Positions 1-5,989 of a stretch of DNA of 6,818 nucleotides are shown here, piece after piece. Below the pieces are notes generated by a model. The model was not told the DNA's origin and did no database searches. It saw only the letters and a program-made list of their open reading frames with translations. The number at the start of each line of letters is the position of its first letter. Position 1 is the stretch's first letter. The position numbers were made by a program, and so were the translations under genes. This DNA comes from Chloroflexota bacterium (GTDB lineage Bacteria > Chloroflexota > Dormibacteria > Dormibacterales > Dormibacteraceae): positions 22,708-29,525 of the forward strand of contig DMCH01000147.1 of NCBI GenBank assembly GCA_003446775.1, given 5' to 3'.

Positions 1-548
1 ACCTGCCGCTGACGTGGGAATGCCTCAGCCGCGTCACGCACGTCGACCAGGCGCTCTTCGAGCAGATGCGTCGCGCCGGCTGCAAGCGAATCTTCTTCGG
101 CATCGAGTCGGGCGACGCCAACGTATTGAAAGAGATGAAGAAGGGGATCACGCCCGACCAGGCACGCGCCGCCGTCGAGGCTTGCGTGGCGGCGGGCATC
201 AAAGCGGCGGGTTTCTTCATGGTCGGATACCTTGGCGAGACCACCGATTCCTTGATCCGCAGCATCAACTTCTCCAGCAGCCTGCCACTCGACTACGTCA
301 GCTACACCATCGCCTACCCGCTGCCCGGCACCGGCTTCTACGATCGAGTCCACGAGCGGCGCCAGAAAGGCGAGTGGCACAAGGTCCGGCACAACCGCCT
401 GCTGTTCAACACCGATTTCTCCGAGAACAAGCTGCGGGCTGCGATCCTCAAGGGCGCCATCCAGCACCGCCTGAACAAGCTGCACCTGCGACCGGCGGCG
501 AGGGTTTTCGAGCTCGCCACCAACCCGCTGCTGCGCGTCCTGCGTTAG
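1..548 (+). CDS. Radical SAM protein, C-terminal part (5' end outside window)
   Basis: The reading frame is open from the window edge (first complete codon at position 3) to a TAG at 546-548, giving 181 visible residues. The visible part matches the second half of a radical SAM barrel of the kind often joined to a B12-binding domain. It has an E-C-L-S-R-V strand near its start, then AGCKRIFFGIESGD, where the GIESG segment is the typical strand and SAM-contacting region. GFFMVGYLGET follows, a variant of the usual GxPGET, and then YPLPGTGFYDRV, a typical P-PGT-Y segment. The CxxxCxxC iron-sulfur motif would lie upstream of the window, so it cannot be confirmed. Such enzymes cleave S-adenosylmethionine to make a 5'-deoxyadenosyl radical; the substrate cannot be told from this part. 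The DoxX gene starts 13 bases after the stop, suggesting cotranscription. The family call is secure, the subfamily is not. Confidence 0.85.
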   Translation, partial: LPLTWECLSRVTHVDQALFEQMRRAGCKRIFFGIESGDANVLKEMKKGITPDQARAAVEACVAAGIKAAGFFMVGYLGETTDSLIRSINFSSSLPLDYVSYTIAYPLPGTGFYDRVHERRQKGEWHKVRHNRLLFNTDFSENKLRAAILKGAIQHRLNKLHLRPAARVFELATNPLLRVLR

Positions 549-551
549 CGT

Positions 552-556
552 GGGAG
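552..556 (+). promoter_or_regulatory. Shine-Dalgarno of the DoxX-family gene
   Basis: GGGAG lies five bases before the ATG at 562. It favours that ATG over the in-frame GTG at 550, which would place the ribosome site inside the coding region. Confidence 0.65.
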
Positions 557-561
557 CGAAC

Positions 562-999
562 ATGACCGCGGCCTGGCCGAGCCTCTTCCGGATCACGGTC
601 GGGCTTTACTGGTTGTACTTCGCCAGCACGAAGTGGCTGGGGGTCGGCTGGGTGCAGGGTCTGCTGCAGACCGCCGGAGCCGCGAATCCGATCCCTGGTC
701 TGCGCGACCTTCTGACCAACGTGGTCGCGCCCAACTGGTTCATCTTCGCCGTCGCCCAGACCGTGGGCGAGTCGGTGGTCGGGATCCTCCTGATTCTCGG
801 CCTGGCCACGCGCTGGGCCGGGATCCTCGGCCTGCTGCTGGCGACGGGGCTGGCCCTCACCGTCGGGTTCGAGGTCAAAGACGACGGGTTCCGATGGCTC
901 TATTACCTCGCCGTGCTGGTCAATGCGCAGGTCATCGCGTCGGGCGCGGGTCCTATCGCACTGTCGCGGTTCGCCTGGGTGCCCGCCTTCTTGCGCTGA
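562..999 (+). CDS. DoxX-family small integral membrane protein
   Basis: The predicted protein has 145 residues, a usual size for DoxX-type proteins, and about four hydrophobic segments (roughly residues 8-24, 57-80, 86-103 and 112-127). Family-like features are the first helix with R10, G14 and K24, and the G69-E70 pair in the second helix followed by a small-residue-rich stretch ending LGLATRW. The loop between helices 1 and 2 is long, about 30 residues. DoxX relatives include the small subunit of archaeal thiosulfate:quinone oxidoreductase and a mycobacterial protein linked to redox stress. Most members have no assigned reaction, and none is claimed here. The start was chosen from the GGGAG site; a GTG at 550 would add four residues. 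It lies between a radical SAM gene and a methyltransferase gene, with a two-base gap to the latter, so an operon is likely. Confidence 0.8.
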   Translation: MTAAWPSLFRITVGLYWLYFASTKWLGVGWVQGLLQTAGAANPIPGLRDLLTNVVAPNWFIFAVAQTVGESVVGILLILGLATRWAGILGLLLATGLALTVGFEVKDDGFRWLYYLAVLVNAQVIASGAGPIALSRFAWVPAFLR

Positions 1000-1001
1000 G
1001 A

Positions 1002-1835
1002 GTGTTGAGCGGGCTCCATCAGCTCCTCAGGTGTCCACGTTGCGGGACGGCGCCAGAACCAGGTCTGGCCCGGTGCAAAGGCTGTGGTCGGTCGATCGTT
1101 GCGGCTGGAGGCGGCCTCGACCTGCTCGACGATCACGGGCGTGTGGCCGCCGACCGATTCGCGGCCCAATACACAGCCCTGCGCAGGCAAGAGGGCTGGA
1201 TCGGCGCGGACGGGCGAGAGGACCCGGAAGGAGGCGAGCCGCGATTGTGGCGCGGGCGCCTCGAGTCGGTGGCCCAAGCCGCTACCGCACTGTCGAGCCA
1301 ATGGACCGGTCCTAGCCGACCGGTCGTGGTCGACATCGGATCCGGAGGTGGCTGGGCCGCACGCTATTTTGGTGACGCGGACATCATCGCCATCGACCTT
1401 CTCGACATCGACAGCAGGCCTGATGTCCTGCAAGTGCGGGCCGACATGCGCAGCCTGCCGCTTCGCGACCACACGGTCGATGTCGCCTTCTACGCAGCTT
1501 CTCTTCATTACGCGCCCGTTTCAAACGCGATCGGCGAGGCGGCCCGTGTGCTCCGCGCGGGCGGCCTGCTCGTCGCGGTCGATAGCCCGATGTACGGCGA
1601 CCGCCGCCGGCAAGCGCTGGCCGAGGCGCGGTCGGCGGCCTATTACGCCGAGGCAGGATTCCCCGAGCTGGCCGCCCACTACCACCCGATCGATGTGACC
1701 GCTCTTCGCGCGGCGCTGGCAAGCGACGGTTTCAAGGTGTTGCGGCTGGAGGCAGGGGTTACCGCCAGGCGCTGGTGGGAGAGGCTCGGCGGGCCGGAGC
1801 GCTCATTTCTGGTCGCGCGGCTATTGCGACGCTGA
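1002..1835 (+). CDS. Class I SAM-dependent methyltransferase with N-terminal zinc-ribbon-like motif
   Basis: From a GTG at 1002 the product has 277 residues. Residues 11-28 read CPRC-X10-CKGC, four cysteines spaced like a small zinc ribbon (similar in style to Trm112-like or other ribbon heads found on methyltransferases). A linker with FAAQYTALRRQEGW (about 53-66) follows. The Rossmann methyltransferase domain then has motif I VVVDIGSGGGWAARYF (108-123), the acidic residue after strand 2 in IAIDLLDID (D132), an ADMRSLPL segment (147-154), the post-II strand VDVAFYAASLHY (159-170) and RVLRAGGLLVAVDSP. This is the Methyltransf_11 pattern; the substrate is unknown. The start is uncertain: GTG 1002, TTG 1005 and CTG 996 are all possible, none has a clear ribosome site, and the frame stays open far upstream over the DoxX gene. 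The GTG two bases after the DoxX stop fits translational coupling and keeps the cysteine motif. Confidence 0.8.
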   Translation: MLSGLHQLLRCPRCGTAPEPGLARCKGCGRSIVAAGGGLDLLDDHGRVAADRFAAQYTALRRQEGWIGADGREDPEGGEPRLWRGRLESVAQAATALSSQWTGPSRPVVVDIGSGGGWAARYFGDADIIAIDLLDIDSRPDVLQVRADMRSLPLRDHTVDVAFYAASLHYAPVSNAIGEAARVLRAGGLLVAVDSPMYGDRRRQALAEARSAAYYAEAGFPELAAHYHPIDVTALRAALASDGFKVLRLEAGVTARRWWERLGGPERSFLVARLLRR

Positions 1836-1843
1836 ACTGCGGT

Positions 1844-1849
1844 TACTCT
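1844..1849 (+). promoter_or_regulatory. Candidate -10 element for a leaderless transcript of the unknown gene at 1858
   Basis: TACTCT fits the TANNNT form of a -10 element and ends eight bases before the ATG at 1858, so transcription would begin close to the start codon. No Shine-Dalgarno is present in the 22-base gap. No good -35 element is seen at 16-18 bases. This is inference from pattern and spacing only. Confidence 0.35.
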
Positions 1850-1857
1850 TGACGACC

Positions 1858-2283
1858 ATGAGCGTTGACGCGGAGGGATACGGGTACCCGGAGCACCAGC
1901 GCACGATCGCGCGCTTGATGGAGGACGTCAGGGTTCTGTCGCCCTCTGGGGTCGAGCGGGTCGCGGCGGGCTGGGACGAGCATGTCGGCGACAAGGGGTT
2001 GCCCGCGTTCCGCGAAGCTGAGAAGGCCGCGGTGCATGCCATCGAGAAAGCCGACAGGGGTCCCGCCTGGGACGAGGTGCGGCGCACGCTCTTCGGGATG
2101 ACCGAGTCCGGCCAGGCGCTCATCTCCTGGCGGGCTGAGCACGGCGAGCTCGGACACAAGGCCGAGAGTGCTGCCTTCGCGGCGGCGCTCGGCCTCCTCG
2201 CCGACGGGCTGATCAGCAAGGAGCAGCAGGCGAAGCTGCTGCGCTCCATGGCAGAAGCGCTGCCCTGGCTCGTTCCGGAATAG
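1858..2283 (+). CDS. Unrecognised small soluble protein
   Basis: I do not recognise this gene. From the ATG at 1858 it encodes 141 residues with no signal peptide, no membrane segment and no cysteine. The composition (many A, E, K, R and L in regular spacing) suggests an all-helical protein. Visible segments include ARLMEDVRVLSPSGVERVAAGWDEHVGDKGL (split here only for description), a charged central helix FREAEKAAVHAIEKAD, and a C-terminal helical stretch from about residue 100 with EQQAKLLRSMAEALPWL near the end. Codon third positions are strongly G/C and the frame is clean, so it is very likely a real gene. A TTG at 1849 would add three residues but overlaps the candidate -10. It follows the methyltransferase by 22 bases and converges on the reductase gene with a three-base gap. 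No function is proposed. Confidence 0.7.
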   Translation: MSVDAEGYGYPEHQRTIARLMEDVRVLSPSGVERVAAGWDEHVGDKGLPAFREAEKAAVHAIEKADRGPAWDEVRRTLFGMTESGQALISWRAEHGELGHKAESAAFAAALGLLADGLISKEQQAKLLRSMAEALPWLVPE

Positions 2284-2286
2284 CGC

Positions 2287-3519
2287 TCAGCCAGCCGGGG
2301 TCGGCAGCAGCTCCGCGAGATCGGCCGCCTCGTCGGCCAGAGTCTTCTCATCCACCGGGCGGCGGCTCTCGATCAGCTTGCCGCCGATCTCATTGACATT
2401 CTTGTCGTTCATCGAAAGCACGGCGCGTATGAGCCCGCCCCGGATGTAGAAGACGGAGAAGCGCAGCGCTTCTTTGTCTCCGCGCCACACCGCGCGATCA
2501 TCGCCGGCCGCGTGGCCTCGATACTCGAGGCTGACGTCGTACTGGTCGGACCAGAAGTAGGGCAGCCGGGTCACGGGGGCGAAACCGGACGCGATCGACG
2601 TTGCGATGCCGCGCCCATGATGCTTGGCCACCTCCCAGTGTTCCACGCGAATCGACTCGCCGAGCACCGGGTGCGGGTGCAGGGCGATGTCTCCGGCGCA
2701 GTACACGCCGTCCGCGGCTCGCAGGCCTTCGTCCACCCGCACGCCCGAGCCTTCGATGGGTAGGCCCAGCGCCCGGGGCACTTCGAGGTTGGGATCGATG
2801 CCGATCGCGATCAGCACCACGTCCACCTCTTCGCGCCGCCCGTCAGAAAGAGTCACCGCCGTGACGCGACCGCCGTAGCTGTGCCATTCGGTGACCGTGG
2901 TGGCTGTGCGCACGTCAACCCCGTGGTTGCGGTGGATGGAGGCGTAGATCGTGCCTACCTCCTCGCCGAGAGCGCGCGACAGCGGCACCGGCGCCGACTC
3001 GACCATCAAAACTTCCGTGCCCATCTGTCTTGCCGAAGCGCCAACCTCTGCACCGATGAAACCGGCGCCGACGAGGAGCAGCCGCTTGCCCCGCTTGAGC
3101 GCATCCCGGACTGCCTGGCTGTCGCGCAGTGAGCGAAGCGTGAACACGTTGTAGGAATCGGGGGCGTCAGGCAGCCGGCGAGGCGTACCGCCAGTGGACA
3201 CGACCAGCGTGCCGAACCTGACCTCGACCCCGCTCTGCAACGACAGCGTGCGGTCCCGCAGCGAACCACCGACCACCCTCTCCTGGAGCCTGATCTCGAT
3301 CTTCTCTTTCGAGTACTCGGCCTCGTCGTGCAGGAACACTTTCGGAAGCTCGACCTCGCCTCGAAGAAACTCCTTCGACAGGTACGGCCGATCGTACGGG
3401 CGGTCGCGATCGGCGCTCAGGATCGTCACCTCGCCGTCGTAGCCCTTCTTACGCAGCGCGAACGCCGCAGCGTCGCCGCCGCCGCCGCCGCCCACGATGA
3501 CGACAGGTTTCGCGGTCAT
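2287..3519 (-). CDS. FAD-dependent NAD(P)H:ferredoxin reductase-type oxidoreductase
   Basis: The 410-residue product matches the family of rhodocoxin, putidaredoxin and terpredoxin reductases, usually about 400 residues. The FAD-binding turn is VVIVGGGGGG at residues 6-15 (GxGxxG met by G10, G12 and G15). RPYDRPYLSKEFL (40-52) is the typical PYDRPPLSKE signature. The second dinucleotide motif is VGAGFIGAE (150-158), with an acidic E174 at the end of the next strand (LMVESAP), which favours NADH over NADPH by family rule. VYCAGDIA is the conserved FAD-contacting GD motif, followed by VEHWEVAKHHGRGIA, and the C-terminal 80-90 residues resemble the reductase C-terminal domain. Such enzymes pass electrons from NAD(P)H to a ferredoxin serving a P450 or dioxygenase, but no such partner is in the window. 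AAGGAGG (3526-3532) lies six bases before the ATG. It follows ilvE by 34 bases. Confidence 0.88.
   Translation of the reverse strand: MTAKPVVIVGGGGGGDAAAFALRKKGYDGEVTILSADRDRPYDRPYLSKEFLRGEVELPKVFLHDEAEYSKEKIEIRLQERVVGGSLRDRTLSLQSGVEVRFGTLVVSTGGTPRRLPDAPDSYNVFTLRSLRDSQAVRDALKRGKRLLLVGAGFIGAEVGASARQMGTEVLMVESAPVPLSRALGEEVGTIYASIHRNHGVDVRTATTVTEWHSYGGRVTAVTLSDGRREEVDVVLIAIGIDPNLEVPRALGLPIEGSGVRVDEGLRAADGVYCAGDIALHPHPVLGESIRVEHWEVAKHHGRGIATSIASGFAPVTRLPYFWSDQYDVSLEYRGHAAGDDRAVWRGDKEALRFSVFYIRGGLIRAVLSMNDKNVNEIGGKLIESRRPVDEKTLADEAADLAELLPTPAG
3475..3492 (-). repeat. (GGC)6 codon run in the FAD-binding loop
   Basis: Six tandem GCC triplets on the + strand are six GGC glycine codons, residues 10-15 of the reductase, and form the FAD GxGxxG turn. 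A gain or loss of a unit would change the loop length without shifting the frame. Confidence 0.9.
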
Positions 3520-3553
3520 TTGAGACCTCCTTCAGGGTCGCGCCCTCTAGCGG

Positions 3554-4669
3554 CTAAGCGAGCGGCACGGCGTGCATCCAGCGATGCACGTCGGGCGCGG
3601 CGCCGCGTTGGATGTCAACGAGCGCCGATCGTAATCGCATGCTGACAGCGCCGGGCTTTCCGTCTCCAATGACCCACGAGGCGCGCGCCGACTTCGCCGC
3701 GCCGACCGGCGTGATCACGGCGGCGGTGCCGCACGCGAATGCCTCGGTGAGGGACCCGTCCGCGCAGCCTGCTTGCCACTGCTCAACGCTGATCCGTCCT
3801 TCCTCGACCTCGTAACCGAGGTCTTTGCCCAGCATCAGCAAGGAGTCTCGAGTGACGCCCGGCAGCAGTGTGCCGGTGAGCTCCGGCGTCACGAGCCTCG
3901 CCTTGGCCCCGCTGCCGAAGACGAAGAAGAGGTTCATGCCCCCCATTTCCTCCACCCAACGGTGCTCGATGGCGTCGAGCCAAACCACCTGGTCACAGCC
4001 ATTCTCCGCAGCCTGCGCTTGGGCGAGCAGGCTGCCGGCGTAGTTGCCGCCCGTCTTCGCGTCTCCGGTGCCGCCGGGTGCGGCCCGGCTGAAGTCTTCT
4101 GACAGCCAGACCGTGACGGGCTTGACGCCGCTCGGAAAGTAGGAGGCCGATGGAGAGGCGATGAGCACGAACGTGACCGCATCCGAGGGATGCACGGTGA
4201 GGTTGACCTCGCTCGCGTACATGAATGGACGGAGGTAGAGGCTGTGCTCGGGTTCCGTTGGCACCCAGTCGGCATCGAGCCGCACGAGCAGGTCGATGGC
4301 TTCGACGAACGCACTGTCGGGCAGCTCCGGGAGCGCCAGCCGTCGAGCGGAGCGCCGGAATCGGTTGGCGTTGGCTTCGGGGCGGAAGACCGCGATCCGC
4401 CCATCCTTCTGTCGGTACGCCTTGAGCCCTTCGAAAACCGCCTGCGCGTAGTGGAGGACGGACGTTCCGGGGTCCATCGCGATCGGTCCATACGGACGGA
4501 CGATGGCGTCATGCCAGCCGCGCGCTCGGTCCCAGCTCGCGATCGCCATGTGCTCGCTGAAAACCCTCCCGAAGCCGGGATTCGCGAGGATGCGCTCGCG
4601 CTCGTCCGCCGGCGCCCGCTTGACGGCCGGCGTGACGTTGAACGTGAGACCCACCGTGGCGGCGCTCAT
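3554..4669 (-). CDS. ilvE: Branched-chain amino acid aminotransferase (PLP, fold type IV)
   Basis: The product has 371 residues, normal for group II (eukaryote- and actinobacteria-like) branched-chain aminotransferases. It transfers the amino group between glutamate and the keto acids of leucine, isoleucine and valine, in the cytoplasm. Family signatures run through its length: NPGFGRVFSEHM (30-41), SVLHYAQAVFEGLKAYR (70-86), SLYLRPFMYASE (143-154), the APGGTGDAKTGGNYAGS segment with the predicted PLP-binding K205, GCDQVVWLDAIEHRWVEEMGGMN, GTLLPGVTRDSLL and EAFACGTAAVITPVG. The position of the lysine and the surrounding residues match the mycobacterial type closely. Its start is an ATG with only AGCAGG directly before it, too close for a good ribosome site, so initiation may be weak or the gene may be read from mscL upstream (40-base gap). 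A TTGACT at 4690-4695 on this strand resembles a -35, but no convincing -10 follows. Confidence 0.95.
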   Translation of the reverse strand: MSAATVGLTFNVTPAVKRAPADERERILANPGFGRVFSEHMAIASWDRARGWHDAIVRPYGPIAMDPGTSVLHYAQAVFEGLKAYRQKDGRIAVFRPEANANRFRRSARRLALPELPDSAFVEAIDLLVRLDADWVPTEPEHSLYLRPFMYASEVNLTVHPSDAVTFVLIASPSASYFPSGVKPVTVWLSEDFSRAAPGGTGDAKTGGNYAGSLLAQAQAAENGCDQVVWLDAIEHRWVEEMGGMNLFFVFGSGAKARLVTPELTGTLLPGVTRDSLLMLGKDLGYEVEEGRISVEQWQAGCADGSLTEAFACGTAAVITPVGAAKSARASWVIGDGKPGAVSMRLRSALVDIQRGAAPDVHRWMHAVPLA

Positions 4670-4709
4670 CCTGCTGTGAAGTGTGACGCAGTCAAACGGA
4701 GGCCGCGGA

Positions 4710-5108
4710 CTAGAGGTCGGCCGTGCAGAACAGGCAGCGGGTCGCGTGTGCTGGGATGTTGCTGAGGCAGCGCGGGCACTCCTTCATTTCCGGCGCTGGC
4801 ACCGGCGCCGGCTCGAAGCGTGCCCTCAACCGCGCATAGGGCACCACGACGAAGAAGTACATGACCACCGCGATGATGAGGAAGGCGATCACGACGTTGA
4901 TGAAGTCGCCGTAAGAGAACTTGCTGTTGTTGATAGTGAAGGTGAGACCCGAGAAGTCCGGCTTGCCGAACAGGGCGGCGATCAACGGGGTGATCAGGTC
5001 CTTGACGAAAGCTGTGACGAGGGTGCCGAAGGCGATACCGATGACGATGCCGACCGCCATGTCGACGAGGTTGCCGCGAAGCAGGAAGGTCTTGAAACCG
5101 CTCGTCAT
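4710..5108 (-). CDS. mscL: Large-conductance mechanosensitive channel with C-terminal zinc-ribbon-like tail
   Basis: From the ATG at 5108 the protein has 132 residues. MscL forms a homopentamer in the inner membrane that opens under high tension and protects against osmotic downshock. Residues 5-43 carry the strongly conserved N-terminal helix and pore-lining TM1 (FKTFLLRGNLVDMAVG, then an AFGTLVTAFVKDLITPLI segment). A short periplasmic loop follows (about 48-65), then TM2 (about 68-90). After TM2 the usual basic segment (YARLRARF) leads to a proline/alanine linker (99-107). It is followed not by the classical helical bundle but by CPRC-X10-CLFC (C111, C114, C125, C128), a likely zinc ribbon. 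I recall similar tails in other actinobacterial MscL proteins, so it is not unique. The frame is open upstream to 5312, but AAGGAG at 5115-5120 and the conserved family start fix the ATG at 5108. It is divergent from arsC across 65 bases. Confidence 0.95.
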   Translation of the reverse strand: MTSGFKTFLLRGNLVDMAVGIVIGIAFGTLVTAFVKDLITPLIAALFGKPDFSGLTFTINNSKFSYGDFINVVIAFLIIAVVMYFFVVVPYARLRARFEPAPVPAPEMKECPRCLSNIPAHATRCLFCTADL

Positions 5109-5114
5109 ACCCCT

Positions 5115-5120
5115 CTCCTT
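5115..5120 (-). promoter_or_regulatory. Shine-Dalgarno of mscL
   Basis: AAGGAG on the minus strand, six bases before the ATG at 5108. It settles the start against a longer in-frame reading that would run through the intergenic region and into antisense arsC. Confidence 0.8.
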
Positions 5121-5160
5121 ACGAACTTCTACCGACCTGCTTACGCTACTGGAACCGCCG

Positions 5161-5166
5161 TATTCT
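5161..5166 (+). promoter_or_regulatory. Candidate -10 element of arsC (leaderless)
   Basis: TATTCT ends seven bases before the GTG start of arsC, placing the expected transcription start on or next to the first base of the gene. There is no real Shine-Dalgarno (only a G run, 5167-5171), which fits leaderless translation. No clear -35 is seen 16-18 bases upstream. I see no copy of the ATCGAC operator here. Confidence 0.45.
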
Positions 5167-5173
5167 GGGGGCG

Positions 5174-5596
5174 GTGAAGGCAACTGTTCCGGAGGTTCTG
5201 TTCGTCTGCCTGCATAACGCCGGCCGGAGCCAGATGGCGGCAGCGCTGCTCCACCGCCTGGGGGCCGGTCGCGTGCGGGTGCGCTCGGCCGGCAGCGAGC
5301 CGGCTCGATCACTGAATCCCAGCGTGGTCGAGGCCATGCGCGAGGTCGGCATCGACATCAGCCGGGAGTTTCCGAAGCCGGTCTCCGATGGGGCCGTCCG
5401 CGCCGCCGACGCGGTCATAACGATGGGCTGCGGCGACGCGTGCCCGATCTACCCCGGCAAGCGCTACGAGGATTGGGACCTCGAGGACCCGGCCGGCAAG
5501 GACCTGGCAACCGTGCGACGTATACGAGACGAAATCGAAGTCAGGGTCACACGGCTCCTGGAGGAGCTCGCGGGAAGCCCGGCCGCCGAGGCCTAG
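5174..5596 (+). CDS. arsC: Arsenate reductase, low-molecular-weight phosphatase fold
   Basis: The 140-residue product would reduce arsenate to arsenite in the cytoplasm. The catalytic P-loop is VCLHNAGRS at residues 11-19, the CX5R(S) form with nucleophile C12 and R18, using asparagine at position 15 as arsenate reductases do. Residues 84-91 read MGCGDACP with C86 and C90, the candidate resolving cysteines. YEDWDLEDPAGKD (98-110) carries the DP pair with the general-acid aspartate (D105). This is the thioredoxin-coupled/actinobacterial branch, not the glutaredoxin-coupled E. coli plasmid type. The electron donor (thioredoxin, or mycothiol with mycoredoxin) cannot be settled here. GTG at 5174 is the only sensible start, since the P-loop begins a few residues later. 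It converges on arsR with a four-base overlap. A related tyrosine phosphatase is the alternative, but the cysteine pair argues against it. Confidence 0.92.
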   Translation: MKATVPEVLFVCLHNAGRSQMAAALLHRLGAGRVRVRSAGSEPARSLNPSVVEAMREVGIDISREFPKPVSDGAVRAADAVITMGCGDACPIYPGKRYEDWDLEDPAGKDLATVRRIRDEIEVRVTRLLEELAGSPAAEA

Positions 5597-5934
5597 GCGA
5601 TCAGCCGGCTGAGCAGCCGCCGCGTGGCCGGGTCTAGGTCCGCGAGCCGGTAGTACATCCAGATCCCGCGTTTCTCCGACACGACGAGGCCGGCTTCTTT
5701 GAGCTTGCTCATGTGGTGGGAGAGCGTCGGCTGGCTGAGGTCCAGGCCCGCCGTGAAGTCACAGATGCAGATCGGCGCCTCTGCCTTCCACAACGAGGCC
5801 ACCATCGTCAGCCGGGTGGGATCGGCCAGGGCCTTCATGAGCTTCGCTGTGCGTTCCGCCCACTCCTCGTCGACGTCCGGAAGCCCGCAGCACACCCCGC
5901 GCTGACGGATGACCGGGAGCTCTTTGACCGCCAC
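5593..5934 (-). CDS. arsR: ArsR-family arsenite-responsive repressor
   Basis: From the GTG at 5934 the protein has 113 residues, typical for ArsR/SmtB winged-helix repressors. KALADPTRLTMVASL (34-48) is the family's N-terminal helix signature. SQPTLSHHMSKLKEAGLV (67-84) is the recognition helix-turn-helix, and EKRGIWMYYRL (87-97) is the beta wing. The arsenite site is visible as C56-I-C58-D at the start of the helix-turn-helix, the CxC of E. coli-type ArsR; a C15-C16 pair near the N-terminus may supply a further thiol. By family rule the apo-dimer represses and As(III) binding releases DNA. The frame stays open to an ATG at 6003, but that start would translate the promoter and both operator repeats, so it is rejected. 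No usable Shine-Dalgarno precedes the GTG; TACAAT lies six bases away, suggesting a leaderless, autoregulated transcript. Confidence 0.93.
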   Translation of the reverse strand: MAVKELPVIRQRGVCCGLPDVDEEWAERTAKLMKALADPTRLTMVASLWKAEAPICICDFTAGLDLSQPTLSHHMSKLKEAGLVVSEKRGIWMYYRLADLDPATRRLLSRLIA

Positions 5935-5940
5935 GCCTTG

Positions 5941-5969
5941 ATTGTACGCAATCCATCGACAACCGTCGA
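5941..5969 (-). promoter_or_regulatory. arsR promoter
   Basis: On the minus strand, TCGACG (5969-5964) is followed after exactly 17 bases by TACAAT (5946-5941), a good -10. The start codon begins six bases further on. The -35 lies in the right arm of the first operator dyad, so a bound repressor should block it. Confidence 0.6.
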
Positions 5970-5972
5970 TGG
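5953..5972. promoter_or_regulatory. Operator 1: perfect ArsR-type palindrome
   Basis: CCATCGAC-AACC-GTCGATGG is an 8+4+8 inverted repeat with no mismatch. It sits between divergent arsR and arsM. Each arm contains one of the two candidate -35 elements: TCGACA for arsM on the + strand and TCGACG for arsR on the - strand. It is the best candidate binding site of an ArsR dimer; binding itself is inferred. Confidence 0.7.
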
Positions 5973-5985
5973 GTTGTGCTAGGAT
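5956..5985 (+). promoter_or_regulatory. arsM promoter
   Basis: TCGACA (5956-5961, five of six bases of TTGACA) and TAGGAT (5980-5985, four of six of TATAAT) are 18 bases apart. Transcription should start near 5992, inside the second operator. The promoter overlaps that of arsR almost completely. Confidence 0.6.
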
Positions 5986-5989
5986 CCAC

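Noticed and set aside
633..1001. Upstream extension of the methyltransferase frame through the DoxX gene
   Set aside because: The extra residues are arginine/glycine-rich shadow translation of a well-supported membrane protein; the family pattern begins only at the cysteine ribbon.
4190..4765. Plus-strand open frame antisense to ilvE (191 residues)
   Set aside because: No motif and biased composition; ilvE on the minus strand matches its family throughout.
5109..5312. 68-residue N-terminal extension of MscL
   Set aside because: It runs antisense through arsC and the intergenic region; MscL proteins begin at the conserved FK-F--RGN segment and a strong Shine-Dalgarno precedes the ATG at 5108.
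5959..5977. ACAACC/GGTTGT inverted repeat as an RNA hairpin
   Set aside because: It overlaps the operator and lies upstream of both predicted transcript starts or within neither transcript, so an RNA role is unlikely.
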